A DNA stretch of 64,000 nt from Flammeovirgaceae bacterium (GCA_021298355.1 JAJTEH010000006.1:248001-312000); one strand, 5' to 3'; shown: positions 37,836-47,581, counted from the stretch's first letter. Notes: a model not told the origin generated them from the letters alone. A program made the numbers and translations.

Positions 37836-38690
37836 TTATTTAGCTCTGATTGTAAACGTAATTTTACCAACAGAAATTTCAGGAACATTTGTGCCTGTTT
37901 TCGTGAAGGTTAGTTTTTCTATTTCTGCTCTACAAGCTTTCTCTGCTGCTAAGCTTACACTACTACTAACTCTTCTTATAGAAATGATTTCTCCATTCTC
38001 ATCTACTTTAATTTCAAAAACAATCTGACCTGTTGTTTCATCATCGCCTATCTTGGGTCGTGGTTGAGCGTCCCACTTCCAACCTGCCAAATCTAAAGCA
38101 GAACCTCCACCATCTCCTCCTCCGAGTTTACCTGTATAAGAAGCGTTAGGATTTAATGTTCCATTCTTGTCTCCTTTATCACCTACTTTTCCCGGATCAT
38201 CTCCGTTGTTGCCGGGTTTTCCATCTTTACTTTCTGTATTTTTAGTTGATGGTTTAAAGATTGCTTTATCTTCTGTTTTCTTTACTTCTTCTTTAACCGG
38301 TGTTGTTTCTTTTTTTACTTCTGTTGTTGGTTTGGTAACTTCTTTTGTTTCTGTTTTTGTTTCTTTTACAACAACCGGGCTTTCTGTTTTGGTTACAACA
38401 GGTTCTGTTACTTGTTCTGTTTTCTCTTCTACCTTAGGCTGCGTTTCTTCTTTAGCTTCTGTTTGTTCTTCTGTGCTTTTTTGCTCAGGTGTGCCCACGG
38501 TTTCTTCTGGTTGTTCTTCTCCAAAACCTTGTGCATCTAAACCGAAGTTTAATTCTATGCCATACTCGGGGTTGGGCGGATTGGGCGCTCGCCATGCAGC
38601 TACTAACACTAGCAAAGCCAATACACCACCGTTAATAAGAAACGTGAGTAAAGCTGCGATTCTATTGTTTTTCTTTTCTTCGCGCGACAT
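37836..38690 (-). CDS. TonB/TolA-like energy transducer
   Basis: A 284-residue protein with one N-terminal membrane helix (about 11-33). A long Glu/Lys/Thr/Val-rich periplasmic stretch follows (about 50-160, with many EV, TK and PV repeats), then a Gly-rich linker (GKLGGGDGGGSALDLAGW) and a C-terminal domain (about 215-284, QIVFEIKVDENGEIISIRRV ... LTFTKTGTN). That is the TolA/TonB C-terminal layout, though the terminal domain is only loosely TonB-like. It is the last gene of ExbB-ExbD-TonB, and the set starts at 39766. Because an SPOR protein, an outer-membrane barrel and a TPR protein lie upstream, it may serve a Tol-like envelope role rather than nutrient uptake. Confidence 0.82.
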   Translation of the reverse strand: MSREEKKNNRIAALLTFLINGGVLALLVLVAAWRAPNPPNPEYGIELNFGLDAQGFGEEQPEETVGTPEQKSTEEQTEAKEETQPKVEEKTEQVTEPVVTKTESPVVVKETKTETKEVTKPTTEVKKETTPVKEEVKKTEDKAIFKPSTKNTESKDGKPGNNGDDPGKVGDKGDKNGTLNPNASYTGKLGGGDGGGSALDLAGWKWDAQPRPKIGDDETTGQIVFEIKVDENGEIISIRRVSSSVSLAAEKACRAEIEKLTFTKTGTNVPEISVGKITFTIRAK

Positions 38691-38697
38691 ACTCTTT

Positions 38698-39087
38698 TTA
38701 TTTTGGTACGGTAGCTACTACTACTTTTGCTTCTAGTTTAGCCGCTAACCCTGCAACATACACGCCATGTTCCCACGGTACTGCTTTATCTATATGCAAC
38801 ACAACTGAGCCGTTCGCTCCACCTAGTTTACTTCTTAACTCCGCTTCTAACATGGCTTTCGATACAGATTTCTCATTCACAAAGTATTGCAAATCTTTAG
38901 TGATGGTTACGGATACCTTTTGCACTTCAATATTACTAGCCTGGCTGCTGGGTAAACTTACCGGCAAACCAGATGGTGTAACAAACGAAGAAGTAAGCAT
39001 GAAGAACACCAACAGTAAAAAAATCAAGTCTGTCATGGAGGCCATGCTAAACTCAGGTGATATTTTATTTTTGGATGAAAGATTCAT
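38698..39087 (-). CDS. exbD: ExbD/TolR family protein
   Basis: A 129-residue protein from ATG 39087; an in-frame ATG at 39114 would overlap ExbB more. It has one membrane helix (about 19-38) carrying the conserved Asp (SMTDLIFLLLVFFMLT), then a periplasmic domain. It forms the proton-driven stator/rotor with ExbB. It starts one base after the ExbB stop and ends 7 bases before the TonB gene, so translation is coupled. Confidence 0.9.
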   Translation of the reverse strand: MNLSSKNKISPEFSMASMTDLIFLLLVFFMLTSSFVTPSGLPVSLPSSQASNIEVQKVSVTITKDLQYFVNEKSVSKAMLEAELRSKLGGANGSVVLHIDKAVPWEHGVYVAGLAAKLEAKVVVATVPK

Positions 39088-39088
39088 A

Positions 39089-39766
39089 CTATTTAGGTTC
39101 TTGTAATAAATCAATAAAATCGATTGTAGTATATTCCATCTTGTGGATGATTTTAGCTACTCGTGTAACTAAATAGTTATAGGCGAGGTAAGCCATAATA
39201 CCAACAATAAGTCCGGCAACAGTTGTAATCATAGCAACATAAATACCATCGGCTAAAATTTTTGGTCCGATTGCTCCTTCTTGTTGTGCTATAGCCATAA
39301 AGGAACTGATCATCCCCATAACAGTCCCTAAAAATCCGATCATAGGTGCTGCGCCCGCAATTGTAGCAAGAGTTGAAAGGTTTTTTTCGAGTTTGAAAAT
39401 TTCAAGTTTACCAACATTCTCGATAGAGGCTTCAATATTCTTTAGCGGACTACCAATTCTTGAAATTCCTTTCTCAATCATACGGGCAACGGGTGTACCG
39501 CTTTGTGCGCACAACATTTTGGCTCCGGTTATGTCGTTTTTCAAAACAAGTTCTTTCACTTTTGCCATAAAAGGTTCAGCTTCTATATTGGCTTTGTTAA
39601 TGGTTAACAAACGTTCTATGAATAAGTAAATAGCTCCTACCCACATTAAGGCAAGAGGTATCATCATAATACCACCTTTAACAGCTAAATCGAAAACAGA
39701 AAGTGATTCTTGTGTTACTGTTGTTGTGGTTGCCGGGTCGGCTGTAAGTTGCAATAGTATCATCAT
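39089..39766 (-). CDS. exbB: ExbB/TolQ family proton channel protein
   Basis: A 225-residue protein with three membrane helices (about 32-50, 130-150 and 172-195). The MotA/TolQ/ExbB motif FLGTVMGMISSFMAI is in the second helix and AMITTVAGLIVGIMAYLAYNYL in the third. It makes the pentameric proton channel of ExbBD or TolQR. It is the first gene of the exbB-exbD-tonB set and follows the SPOR protein gene, whose terminator-like hairpin (39797-39828) lies in the gap between them. Confidence 0.9.
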   Translation of the reverse strand: MMILLQLTADPATTTTVTQESLSVFDLAVKGGIMMIPLALMWVGAIYLFIERLLTINKANIEAEPFMAKVKELVLKNDITGAKMLCAQSGTPVARMIEKGISRIGSPLKNIEASIENVGKLEIFKLEKNLSTLATIAGAAPMIGFLGTVMGMISSFMAIAQQEGAIGPKILADGIYVAMITTVAGLIVGIMAYLAYNYLVTRVAKIIHKMEYTTIDFIDLLQEPK

Positions 39767-39796
39767 GTTTAAAAAATCAATTGGAAGTAAAATAAA

Positions 39797-39828
39797 AGAA
39801 GCAATCCGAAATTAATCAGATTGCTTCT
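39797..39828 (-). terminator. Terminator between the SPOR gene and exbB
   Basis: A 10-bp stem (39797-39806 / 39819-39828, with a 12-base loop that can pair further). The minus strand continues TTTTATTTT. It lies 20 bases after the SPOR stop, so exbB transcription either passes it or has its own start. Confidence 0.65.
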
Positions 39829-39847
39829 GTTGTATTATCATTTTTAA

Positions 39848-40642
39848 TTAGTATTTAATAACCCAAAGTTTGTCGCCATGTTCTGTTTTTAAGTTGTCGG
39901 CTAATTTTTGTGCCTCATCAAATGTTTCTCCCTCTGCAATGGTAAGACGCGAAAACTTAATTTTTCCATAAGGTGGAATGATTTTACAATTCACTCCTTT
40001 ATCGCTTAGTTTTTTGGCATAATCCATAACCAGATCTGCATCGATGGAACTGGCTGCCACAACATAATAACGTTTCGTTCTTTCGCTTAGTGTTGTAATG
40101 GAGCCTTTTTCGGGTTTAGCATTAGCAGCAGCCTCTTCCTGTCTTCTTCGTTCGTCTTCTAATCTTTTCTGCTCAGCAAGTAAACGATCTCGCTCTTTAG
40201 CTTCTTCTTCTTTTCTGGCTTTTTCTGCTAATTCTTTTGCTTCTCTGTCTTTGGCAGGTTTATACACAACAAAATACCAACCTGCTGCCATGGCCAACAA
40301 CACAACCAAAAACAATACTAAAACAGTAGGCAAAACAGAAGATCGCCTTCTCTCAGGAGCCACATACTCCGGAGTTGGTTCTGCTAACTCTTTTTCTTCT
40401 TCTTTATGATGCAGAGCCAACGGCTCAACAACGGGCACCTCTGTTGTTTCAGTTGTATTAGATTCTACGGGCACTTCTTCTATTGCAGATGCAGGCTCCG
40501 GTTGCTCTTCCGGCTGGTTTCTGTCCAGAGGCTGATAATCGATATCCGGTAATCCAAAACTGTCGTCTTCTACAGGTGGAGGAGCTACGGTTGGTTTCTT
40601 AACAGTCCTTTTTACTGGCGTTGGTTTTTTTTTAGCTGCCAT
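39848..40642 (-). CDS. SPOR-domain membrane protein with TolA-like helix
   Basis: A 264-residue protein. It has an acidic, Pro-rich cytoplasmic N-terminus (1-100), one membrane helix (about 104-126), a highly charged helical stretch (about 128-175, KEEEAKERDRLLAEQKRLEDERR) and an SPOR-like domain (about 190-264). SPOR domains bind septal denuded peptidoglycan in other bacteria. The topology (long inner-membrane-to-periplasm helix) matches TolA. A TAATTTTG element (40685-40678) lies 35 bases before the start, so this gene may have its own promoter. It sits between the barrel gene and exbB, which suggests an envelope or division role. Confidence 0.8.
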   Translation of the reverse strand: MAAKKKPTPVKRTVKKPTVAPPPVEDDSFGLPDIDYQPLDRNQPEEQPEPASAIEEVPVESNTTETTEVPVVEPLALHHKEEEKELAEPTPEYVAPERRRSSVLPTVLVLFLVVLLAMAAGWYFVVYKPAKDREAKELAEKARKEEEAKERDRLLAEQKRLEDERRRQEEAAANAKPEKGSITTLSERTKRYYVVAASSIDADLVMDYAKKLSDKGVNCKIIPPYGKIKFSRLTIAEGETFDEAQKLADNLKTEHGDKLWVIKY

Positions 40643-40722
40643 GGGTTGAATTTTAACTCAATGTTGTGCTCAACACACAAAATTAAAGGAAATTACCACA
40701 TTTCATACCATTTCAACAATTT

Positions 40723-42369
40723 TCAGAAAGACCACGTAAGCCCTGCCCTAATTTGAAACCCGCGCACTGTATAGAACTGAAGAAACTGATAATTTTGATT
40801 GAATAGATTGGCCACCTGCAATGTACCAATTGCTTTCTTCGAAAAGTGATAATCAGCCTTTATAGATAAATCAGCAATTGATGGCAGTGAAACCACAGAT
40901 TTGTTTTCTATGCTTTGTGCTTGTATACCACTGATGTACGTAAAATCTGATGACAGCCTAAGTTTAGCAGAGAATAAATGCGAAGCAGTTAAGGCCAATA
41001 TGCTTTGTGGTTTATGCCATGCGCGAACAAGGGTATCAGTATTATACCGAAACACATCGTAACGTATAGCAAGCGATGTTTTTGTTCCTGCTGCAAATTG
41101 TACTTGCGTAAAAAAGTTGGTTCGTTCTGTTGCACCTTTATCGTATTCTATATCAAATTTTTCAGGAGCATTTATAGTGTTATTAAAAAAATACAATTGC
41201 TTGATTGATGCAATAGTTAAACCTGTTCGCAAATCTATCTTTTTTGCTACTGTTGCTTCTACTTCTCCTCCCAGTACAAATGCTTCGTTTACATTTGCCA
41301 TAGCAATATTGGGTGCAAGCCATGGATTTTCTTGTGTAAGCGTATGTAAGGTAACCGGCACCATGTTGCCATCCATAAATGCTTTTACGCGAATAGCATC
41401 GGTTACTTTATACGATGCGTTTACTTTCGGATAAAAATGAAAATCTTTACTATCAAGTGTATCGTTTTCAAAAGCCAAGCCTAAGCCGGCAGAAACAATT
41501 ACATTTTCTGTCGGACTAAATTCATAGAGAGATTGTGCCTGAAATAAACTACGGGATTTGGCATCAACTGCAAGATCTTGTCTGTTGATTAGGTAATATG
41601 ATGCTTCTGTTTTTATAAACTGCTTTTCGCGAACGATTTGCTGGTGCGATGCCTGGAACTGTAAAATAGTTTCGCGTGCTTCGAAGCGATCTGCCATGTA
41701 GTTAAATTTGGCTTGCGCAGATAATAAAGATTTTTTATTTTCTGTTGTATTAAATCCTGCCGACATGCTAAACCTGTCGAAATGTTGGCGCAACTCTTTG
41801 GCTTCTGTAGTGGCAACATCCGGGCTGCCATAAAAATGCCAAAAGCTATGCCGGTAATCTACATCTCCCGAAAGGGCCAAACGCTTTCGCGCAACCGATC
41901 CGCTTAGCGTTATACCGTATTGGCCATTTCCCGATTTATTTTTTTGTATTGGCCCGCGGTTAAAAACATCGAACCATGCGTTGGCAGAAACTCTGCTTTT
42001 TGTTTGATCTTTGTTTGAATAGTATAGCTCACCGTAAGGCGAAAGATAATTACCCAAACCAAAGCGTAAATAAGCTTTTTGCGATTCTTCGAAATCTTCT
42101 TTCTTTAACTTATAAGGGCGCACTGGTAAAGCAAGATCGGGCAACATTACTTGTGCCTGGTTAAACCGATAAATAATTGGCGGATAAATAGGATCTGATG
42201 CGTGGGGTGAGATTTTACCATATCTCCGTGTTACCGATGGCACCTGCAGCTTTCTTTCCTTAACTATTTCAATTTCTACATTTTCTAACTCTCCACTTGT
42301 TTGTGCTGTTGCAAGTGTAGCCACAAAGGCAAAAAATAAAAATGCTGTTATATGCTTACGTAGATGCAT
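40723..42369 (-). CDS. Outer-membrane beta-barrel protein, TonB-receptor-like without plug
   Basis: A 548-residue protein with a signal peptide (about 1-22), about 80 residues of unstructured lead, then many amphipathic strands to a C-terminal aromatic (FQIRAGLTWSF). It looks like the barrel of TonB-dependent receptors, including FSKKAIGTLQVANLFNQNYQ, but the plug domain and carboxypeptidase-like domain are absent. The TPR gene ends 11 bases upstream, giving one transcript with it. Barrels of this kind without a plug are seen next to TPR proteins in other Bacteroidetes, by my recollection. Role unknown; a structural or secretion partner is possible. Confidence 0.75.
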   Translation of the reverse strand: MHLRKHITAFLFFAFVATLATAQTSGELENVEIEIVKERKLQVPSVTRRYGKISPHASDPIYPPIIYRFNQAQVMLPDLALPVRPYKLKKEDFEESQKAYLRFGLGNYLSPYGELYYSNKDQTKSRVSANAWFDVFNRGPIQKNKSGNGQYGITLSGSVARKRLALSGDVDYRHSFWHFYGSPDVATTEAKELRQHFDRFSMSAGFNTTENKKSLLSAQAKFNYMADRFEARETILQFQASHQQIVREKQFIKTEASYYLINRQDLAVDAKSRSLFQAQSLYEFSPTENVIVSAGLGLAFENDTLDSKDFHFYPKVNASYKVTDAIRVKAFMDGNMVPVTLHTLTQENPWLAPNIAMANVNEAFVLGGEVEATVAKKIDLRTGLTIASIKQLYFFNNTINAPEKFDIEYDKGATERTNFFTQVQFAAGTKTSLAIRYDVFRYNTDTLVRAWHKPQSILALTASHLFSAKLRLSSDFTYISGIQAQSIENKSVVSLPSIADLSIKADYHFSKKAIGTLQVANLFNQNYQFLQFYTVRGFQIRAGLTWSF

Positions 42370-42380
42370 CTTTTACGTTT

Positions 42381-45300
42381 TTAATTTTCATTTTGAAGGG
42401 TATCTGCTGCTAGCTGTTGTTGCCTGGTGTTTTCCAGATTTTGCAGTTTTTGTTTTGCTTCTTGTTTAATCTTTTCATCGGGGAAGTTATCTAACAACGA
42501 TTGAAGCGTGGCCTTTGCCTGAAATATTTCTTTTTGTGCTGTGTAACTATCGGCTAACAGTAAAAATGATTTACCAATCCAATTTTCGTATGCCGAAAAA
42601 TTTTGGTTGAGACTAAATAAGGTTTCGTTGCATTGTTTGTAATTTCCTTTTAAATAAAAAACGGTTGCTAAAAGATAATTGGCTTCCGCTCCGCTTTCAT
42701 CGCGTGCTGCGTTAAGGGTATTAAGCAACTCATCTTCTGCCAATTCAAAGTTACCTTTTGCCAAGGCAACTTTACCTAGGTATAACGATGCTTTATTTTC
42801 GGCTGTTACGTTAATGTTTGCTCGATCAATAATGTATTGCGCATACAATCCTGCAGAGTCGTAATGGCTTATCTGAAAATAACTTTCCATTAATCCTGAA
42901 TAGGCTATATACCAATCGCGTTTTGTAGCTGCAAATTGAGTAGCGTATCGATAAGCCGGAATGGCATTGGTAAAATCGCCTAGTCTGTTATAACAATCTG
43001 CCATTCTGGTGGCTACGCGAGCCGCCATCAAAAATTCTTTATCCTCTTTTATCTGGCTATATAAACTAACCGCTTTGGCCCAGTTGCGTTTTCGGTAGTA
43101 CGACTCCGCCTGATAAAAAACTGCTTCGGTTTTATTTTTGCTTTCAGGATAGTTTTTCAAAAATTCATCGATTCTTCGTATAGCTACATCGTAGTTTTCA
43201 TCAAAATACAATTTCTTGGCGCTTTCAAATTCAAGGTTTTCTAATCCTTTTAAATCGTTACTTGCATTTTTAACCAACGTGAGGTACTGATCAAACTCGG
43301 TTGCTTTACCGGTTAAACTCAAAGCTTCTTGTAAGGGCAACAGAACTTCTTGTGCAATGGGCCGAGCTGTATACCTCGTAACCACTTCTGCGTAATCTTG
43401 TACACAACGTGTATAGTCTTTTAAATTGTAATAAGCCGCTGCTCTTCTAGCTAATGCATAAGGTAAAAATGCTGACGATTTTTCTGATGTTATCAAATCT
43501 GTTAGTGCTTGTACTGCTGCTTGGAAATTACTTTGTTCCAGCTCAAATTGTGCAGATTGGTAGAGCCCTTCTGCTCTATAAACTGAGTTTGGGTAATCTT
43601 GTACGAGCGATCTGAACTGCTGTCGTGCTTCGGTGTACCTTTGCTGTATTCCGAATATCATTCCGCTTTGCAAAGTGGCATAGTCGCGATCGTTGCTATA
43701 CAGGTTTCGGTATTGTGTATAATGCTTTAAAGACTGATCGTAGTTTTTCTCTATATAGAGGCAGTCTGCCAAACGAAGTAATCCATCTGAAAATCCGTAA
43801 AAAGAAGTTTGCTTGCTATTTACCATTTCGGCAAAGTAAGTTTTTGCTTTGGTGTAATCTTTGGTTTTAAAATAAAGATACCCTAAACCATAAAGGGCTT
43901 GAGCTTGCAGCAGTGGGTCGCCTTCTTTTACTGAGAGTGATTTTTCGTAAAAGATTGGGGACTCGTTATTTTGTTCATTTCCGGAACTTAACAGATCGGC
44001 ATACCATACAGACGCACGCTGTACATACTTAGCATCTACCGGATAACTTAACGAACGCTTAAACATTTCCGAAGCCTCTGCCCACTCTTCTTTATTGTAA
44101 TGCTCTACGGCTTTTAAGTACGTTGCTTTTTGATACGCTTGTTGTATAACCAGGTTTTTAGCAGGTAAGCTTTCAATATACTCTATTGCTTTGTTGTAGT
44201 TATTTCCGTTTATGTACGCTTGCGAGAGCAGTTCTCTGGCTTCGGTTAAATAAACTCCTGAAGGATATTGCTTAAGATAAACCTCTAACTCTGTGATGGC
44301 TTTTTCTGACTGGCCTATATCGTAACATACTTTAGAGAACGTAAAGGTGCTTTGCTCTGCTACATTTTTGTTTTCTGAAGTTCTGCTTTTAGAAAATGCA
44401 TTTTGTGCTTTTATTTTATTCCCGGTTTCTAAGTAAGCTATTCCTAATTGAAAGGCTGCAAGTTTAGCTGTTTCAGACTCTGCTGTGGCAGCACTTTCGA
44501 GATAGGGAATTGCCTCTGTCCATTTTTCGGAACGTGCCAAGCTTAAGCCTGCGCGGTACAGTATGGCTTCGTCTTTTGTTTTGTCTGCATCCAAATACGT
44601 TAAATAGGTACTGGCTGCATTTGTAAAATCGTTTTGCTGATAGTAGGCCTCTGCTAAAAGTATACCCGTTTCTCTTTTATTTTTTATTTCTGTACTTGCT
44701 AAAAGCGGGCGTGCATAATCAATTACTTTCTTAAAATCGCCTTGTTTGTAATAGGCAGTAGCCAACAAATACGGCACAGCCAGTGTAAACAATTCGTTTT
44801 GCCCGGCCGTTTTTAAATCATCAATTGCAGTAGCATAATCTTCATCGGTAAGCGCAATAAAACCTGCATAATAACTGGCAGCCGATGTATACTCATGGTT
44901 TCCTTTTTTTACCTGATTAAATTGCTCATTGGCTTCTTTCAATTTTTTCTCACTAAAAAAAGAATATCCCCACTGAAAACGCCCTTTCATTTGTAAATAC
45001 AAAGGCAAAACATGCCATTCTGTTTTTTCGAATGATGCTGCAGCTTTAGCATAGTTTTGTTTGGTATACCAGTAGTTACCTAATTCGCAATATCCATGCG
45101 CCCGTTTTATAATTCCGGTTTGCGTTTGGATGAAGGCATTCATTTGTTCAACTCCAAGGGCTTCGCCATTGCGTAAGGATGATGCCGCCACTAAAAAAGT
45201 AGCTTGCGATTTTTTTAACTCATCGGTTGGCACAGAATTAAGGAAGGATGTAGCCGCAGCTTTTGCAGCCGGATAATTTCCGGCATCAAACAACTCTATG

Positions 45301-45419
45301 GCTTTAGAATAATATTGAGATCCTGATTCGTTAAACTTACTTACTTGCGCAACCAACGAAATTGGCCCTGTTAAAAGACAAGCGCACACAAAAATTCTGG
45401 ATACAAACATATATCTCAT
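42381..45419 (-). CDS. Large exported tetratricopeptide-repeat protein
   Basis: A 1012-residue protein with a signal peptide (about 1-24, LVAQVSK) and continuous helical TPR units to the end. There are about 25 repeats of 34-38 residues (e.g. AAASFEKTEWHVLPLYLQMKG and DYTRCVQDYAEVVTRYTARP). The C-terminus is Lys/Gln-rich. No enzyme domain is visible. A function in the periplasm as a scaffold is likely, possibly like CpoB of the Tol-Pal system, given the TonB/SPOR neighbours. Just downstream is the plugless barrel. The start is ATG 45419, 14 bases after holA. Confidence 0.83.
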   Translation of the reverse strand: MRYMFVSRIFVCACLLTGPISLVAQVSKFNESGSQYYSKAIELFDAGNYPAAKAAATSFLNSVPTDELKKSQATFLVAASSLRNGEALGVEQMNAFIQTQTGIIKRAHGYCELGNYWYTKQNYAKAAASFEKTEWHVLPLYLQMKGRFQWGYSFFSEKKLKEANEQFNQVKKGNHEYTSAASYYAGFIALTDEDYATAIDDLKTAGQNELFTLAVPYLLATAYYKQGDFKKVIDYARPLLASTEIKNKRETGILLAEAYYQQNDFTNAASTYLTYLDADKTKDEAILYRAGLSLARSEKWTEAIPYLESAATAESETAKLAAFQLGIAYLETGNKIKAQNAFSKSRTSENKNVAEQSTFTFSKVCYDIGQSEKAITELEVYLKQYPSGVYLTEARELLSQAYINGNNYNKAIEYIESLPAKNLVIQQAYQKATYLKAVEHYNKEEWAEASEMFKRSLSYPVDAKYVQRASVWYADLLSSGNEQNNESPIFYEKSLSVKEGDPLLQAQALYGLGYLYFKTKDYTKAKTYFAEMVNSKQTSFYGFSDGLLRLADCLYIEKNYDQSLKHYTQYRNLYSNDRDYATLQSGMIFGIQQRYTEARQQFRSLVQDYPNSVYRAEGLYQSAQFELEQSNFQAAVQALTDLITSEKSSAFLPYALARRAAAYYNLKDYTRCVQDYAEVVTRYTARPIAQEVLLPLQEALSLTGKATEFDQYLTLVKNASNDLKGLENLEFESAKKLYFDENYDVAIRRIDEFLKNYPESKNKTEAVFYQAESYYRKRNWAKAVSLYSQIKEDKEFLMAARVATRMADCYNRLGDFTNAIPAYRYATQFAATKRDWYIAYSGLMESYFQISHYDSAGLYAQYIIDRANINVTAENKASLYLGKVALAKGNFELAEDELLNTLNAARDESGAEANYLLATVFYLKGNYKQCNETLFSLNQNFSAYENWIGKSFLLLADSYTAQKEIFQAKATLQSLLDNFPDEKIKQEAKQKLQNLENTRQQQLAADTLQNEN

Positions 45420-45433
45420 GGTTATTACCGATA

Positions 45434-46456
45434 TTACCCGATTAGTTTAAAAACTAACTCGCGTAGAATTTGACCTTCGTCTGCCGAGCCGCTATCTACT
45501 CCCTTTAACTTCAGATCAGCTTCTTTTAAGAACGAAATGTTTTGCATAATCTTATCCGCAGGAAATGCGCGTAAGGCAGTTATATAATCTCGTGCAGCGT
45601 AAGGACTAATTTTTAATGCTGAAACTAATCCTTTATCAGATTTGTCGGTAGCAGCAGTTGCAGCCAATAGTTTGCCAAAAAAAGAGAACAAAAAGGCAAC
45701 TATCGGTATGGCAGGGTTCTTCTTTGTATTCTTTTCGAAATAATTAACAATACGGGCTGCGTGCAACGTGTTACGCGCTAAAACTGCTTTTTGCAACTCG
45801 AAAATGTTATACTCTTTGCTTATACCAACCTGTGTCATTACATGTTCTGCCGAAATTCCGGCTGGAGGTATTTCCGCAATCAATAGTTTATCAAACTCGT
45901 TGGACAGGCGATGTAAATCGTTGCCTATGTACTCGCAAAAAACTTGTATGGCTCTTTCTTCTATGTTTACTCCTTTTTGCTTTGCGTAGGCTCCAACAAA
46001 ATCCGGAAGTTGATTGTCGTACACCTTTTTAGTTGTAACGGCTACGCTAAGTTTCTCTATGTTCTTTCCTAGTTCTTTGCGTTTGTCTAAAGTTTTGTTT
46101 TTGTGCGCAAATACCAACACTGTGCTTGGCACCGGATTTTGCAAATAAGACAGCAGTAGTTTTGCTCCTGTTTCGTTATTTAAGTCTGCAATATCTTGTG
46201 CTTCTTTTACTAACACAACCTGTCGTTCGGCCATCATCGGAAACCTTCTGGCGTGGGTTAAAATGGTGGCCATTGTAGCATCTTTACCATACACTACAAC
46301 CTGATTAAATCCCTTTTCAGCTTCAGTTAAAACATTTGCTTCTACATAATTTGCAATAAGATCGATATAGTAAGGCTCTTCGCCTTGCAAAAAATAAACA
46401 GGTGCAAATTTACGCGCCTTTAGGTCCGATAAAATTTTACTTACCTGAGCATCCAT
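45434..46456 (-). CDS. holA: DNA polymerase III delta subunit
   Basis: A 340-residue clamp-loader subunit. It has FAPVYFLQGEEPYYIDLI at the N-terminus, VVLVKEAQD and the AAA+-like fold without a working Walker A. The C-terminal helical domain (about 225-340) fits the delta family. It opens the sliding clamp with delta' and gamma/tau. It overlaps the rhomboid stop by one base (TAATG), so it is coupled to it, and is followed by the TPR gene after 14 bases. Confidence 0.88.
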   Translation of the reverse strand: MDAQVSKILSDLKARKFAPVYFLQGEEPYYIDLIANYVEANVLTEAEKGFNQVVVYGKDATMATILTHARRFPMMAERQVVLVKEAQDIADLNNETGAKLLLSYLQNPVPSTVLVFAHKNKTLDKRKELGKNIEKLSVAVTTKKVYDNQLPDFVGAYAKQKGVNIEERAIQVFCEYIGNDLHRLSNEFDKLLIAEIPPAGISAEHVMTQVGISKEYNIFELQKAVLARNTLHAARIVNYFEKNTKKNPAIPIVAFLFSFFGKLLAATAATDKSDKGLVSALKISPYAARDYITALRAFPADKIMQNISFLKEADLKLKGVDSGSADEGQILRELVFKLIG

Positions 46457-47016
46457 TACACAATTCTTTTTTTGTTTCGAAAATTAATCGCTGTAAAAAT
46501 ACCAACAATTGCACCAGAAAAATGCGACTCCCACGAAATACCCGGATCAACAGGAAGAATTCCATAGAATACACCACCATATAACAAAAGCGTTACCAAC
46601 GAAACGAGCAAGGATAAAAAATCGCGTCTGAAAATTCCGAAAAAGATAAGAAAGAAAGCTAAACCGTATACTACACCACTTGCGCCTATATGAAGCGTGG
46701 GGCGGGCAAACAACCAAACACAAAGGTTTGTCCAGAAATAAGAGCGCAAAAATACAGTTTGGCCAATACGCCCATAAAAGTAAAACAACATCGTGCCTAA
46801 AAATAATACCGGCACTGTGTTAGATAGTAAGTGCGCATAATCGCCATGTATCATGGGGGCAAATAACACACCGGATAAGCCGAAAAAAGTTCGCGGATAA
46901 ATACCTAAAAAATTGGCATTAAGACCGTAAGAAACTTCGAAGAGAAAAATAAGCCACATCAAAAAAACCAACCTGAAAGGGATACCTGCACTCGACAGCA
47001 AATCTGATTTGCGCAT
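46456..47016 (-). CDS. Rhomboid family intramembrane serine protease
   Basis: A 186-residue protein with six membrane helices. The catalytic Ser is S113 in HIGASGVVYG and the catalytic His H165 in SWESHFSGAIVG; HGDYAHLLSN (57-66) holds the oxyanion-related residues. It cleaves membrane proteins within the bilayer. Its N-terminus is only a few residues before the first helix. It starts 3 bases after the TerB-like gene and overlaps holA by one base. Substrates are unknown. Confidence 0.88.
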   Translation of the reverse strand: MRKSDLLSSAGIPFRLVFLMWLIFLFEVSYGLNANFLGIYPRTFFGLSGVLFAPMIHGDYAHLLSNTVPVLFLGTMLFYFYGRIGQTVFLRSYFWTNLCVWLFARPTLHIGASGVVYGLAFFLIFFGIFRRDFLSLLVSLVTLLLYGGVFYGILPVDPGISWESHFSGAIVGIFTAINFRNKKRIV

Positions 47017-47019
47017 GGT

Positions 47020-47484
47020 TTATCCCGGATTCTTTATCATCGGCAAGTGCATGTATTTAGCTTCTTCCGGAGCGATAGACTCGCCCAAACCCATCAGGCC
47101 TCCGCCCGATGATGCCGCAATACCCTGAGCAATATCTTTCAATAATGCATAATATTCAGTAGCGAAAGCAGGTGGCAATAAAGAAAAACATTGGTTTAAT
47201 TCGGCTAACTCGGCTACAATAAGCGGATTGCGCTGTGTAGATTCGTACGGGTAACTTTGAATAAGTATTTTGAGTTTATCTTCGAAATCCGTTGCTAATT
47301 CCTTAAAAAAAGCCTGCATTTGTACAGCTTTCTTGTGTTTATTCTGCGCAATGTTTATGGCTTCTTTAATTTCTTTTTTATCAATTTTACCATCGGCACC
47401 GGCAATTAAAATACAAACAAGAAAGGGAGCTTTTATCACTAACTCGGTTTGGGCATCGGTAAGTTTGTGCAGTTCAGGTACCAT
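47020..47484 (-). CDS. TerB-fold-like small protein
   Basis: A 154-residue helical protein with ADGKIDKKEIKEAINIAQNKHKKA (about 29-53), an acidic-loop pattern like the TerB/DjlA metal-binding fold, and a Gly-rich C-terminal stretch (SSGGGLMGLGE). It has no signal or membrane helix. Assignment to the TerB fold is likely but not certain. It is the first gene of the run to holA and is divergent from the sigma-54 regulator, with a 97-base gap. Confidence 0.6.
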   Translation of the reverse strand: MVPELHKLTDAQTELVIKAPFLVCILIAGADGKIDKKEIKEAINIAQNKHKKAVQMQAFFKELATDFEDKLKILIQSYPYESTQRNPLIVAELAELNQCFSLLPPAFATEYYALLKDIAQGIAASSGGGLMGLGESIAPEEAKYMHLPMIKNPG

Positions 47485-47581
47485 ATTTCTATTTACATGC
47501 TAAAGTTGCTTAATAAAACAGTTTTTTTAAACTTTTAACTGTAAAAAAAACTGACTTACTTGAATATTATATAGAAAAGGA

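Noticed and set aside
46125-46145. TGGCAC ... TTGC as a sigma-54 promoter
   Set aside because: Spacing is one base too long and it lies inside the holA coding sequence with no gene reading from it.
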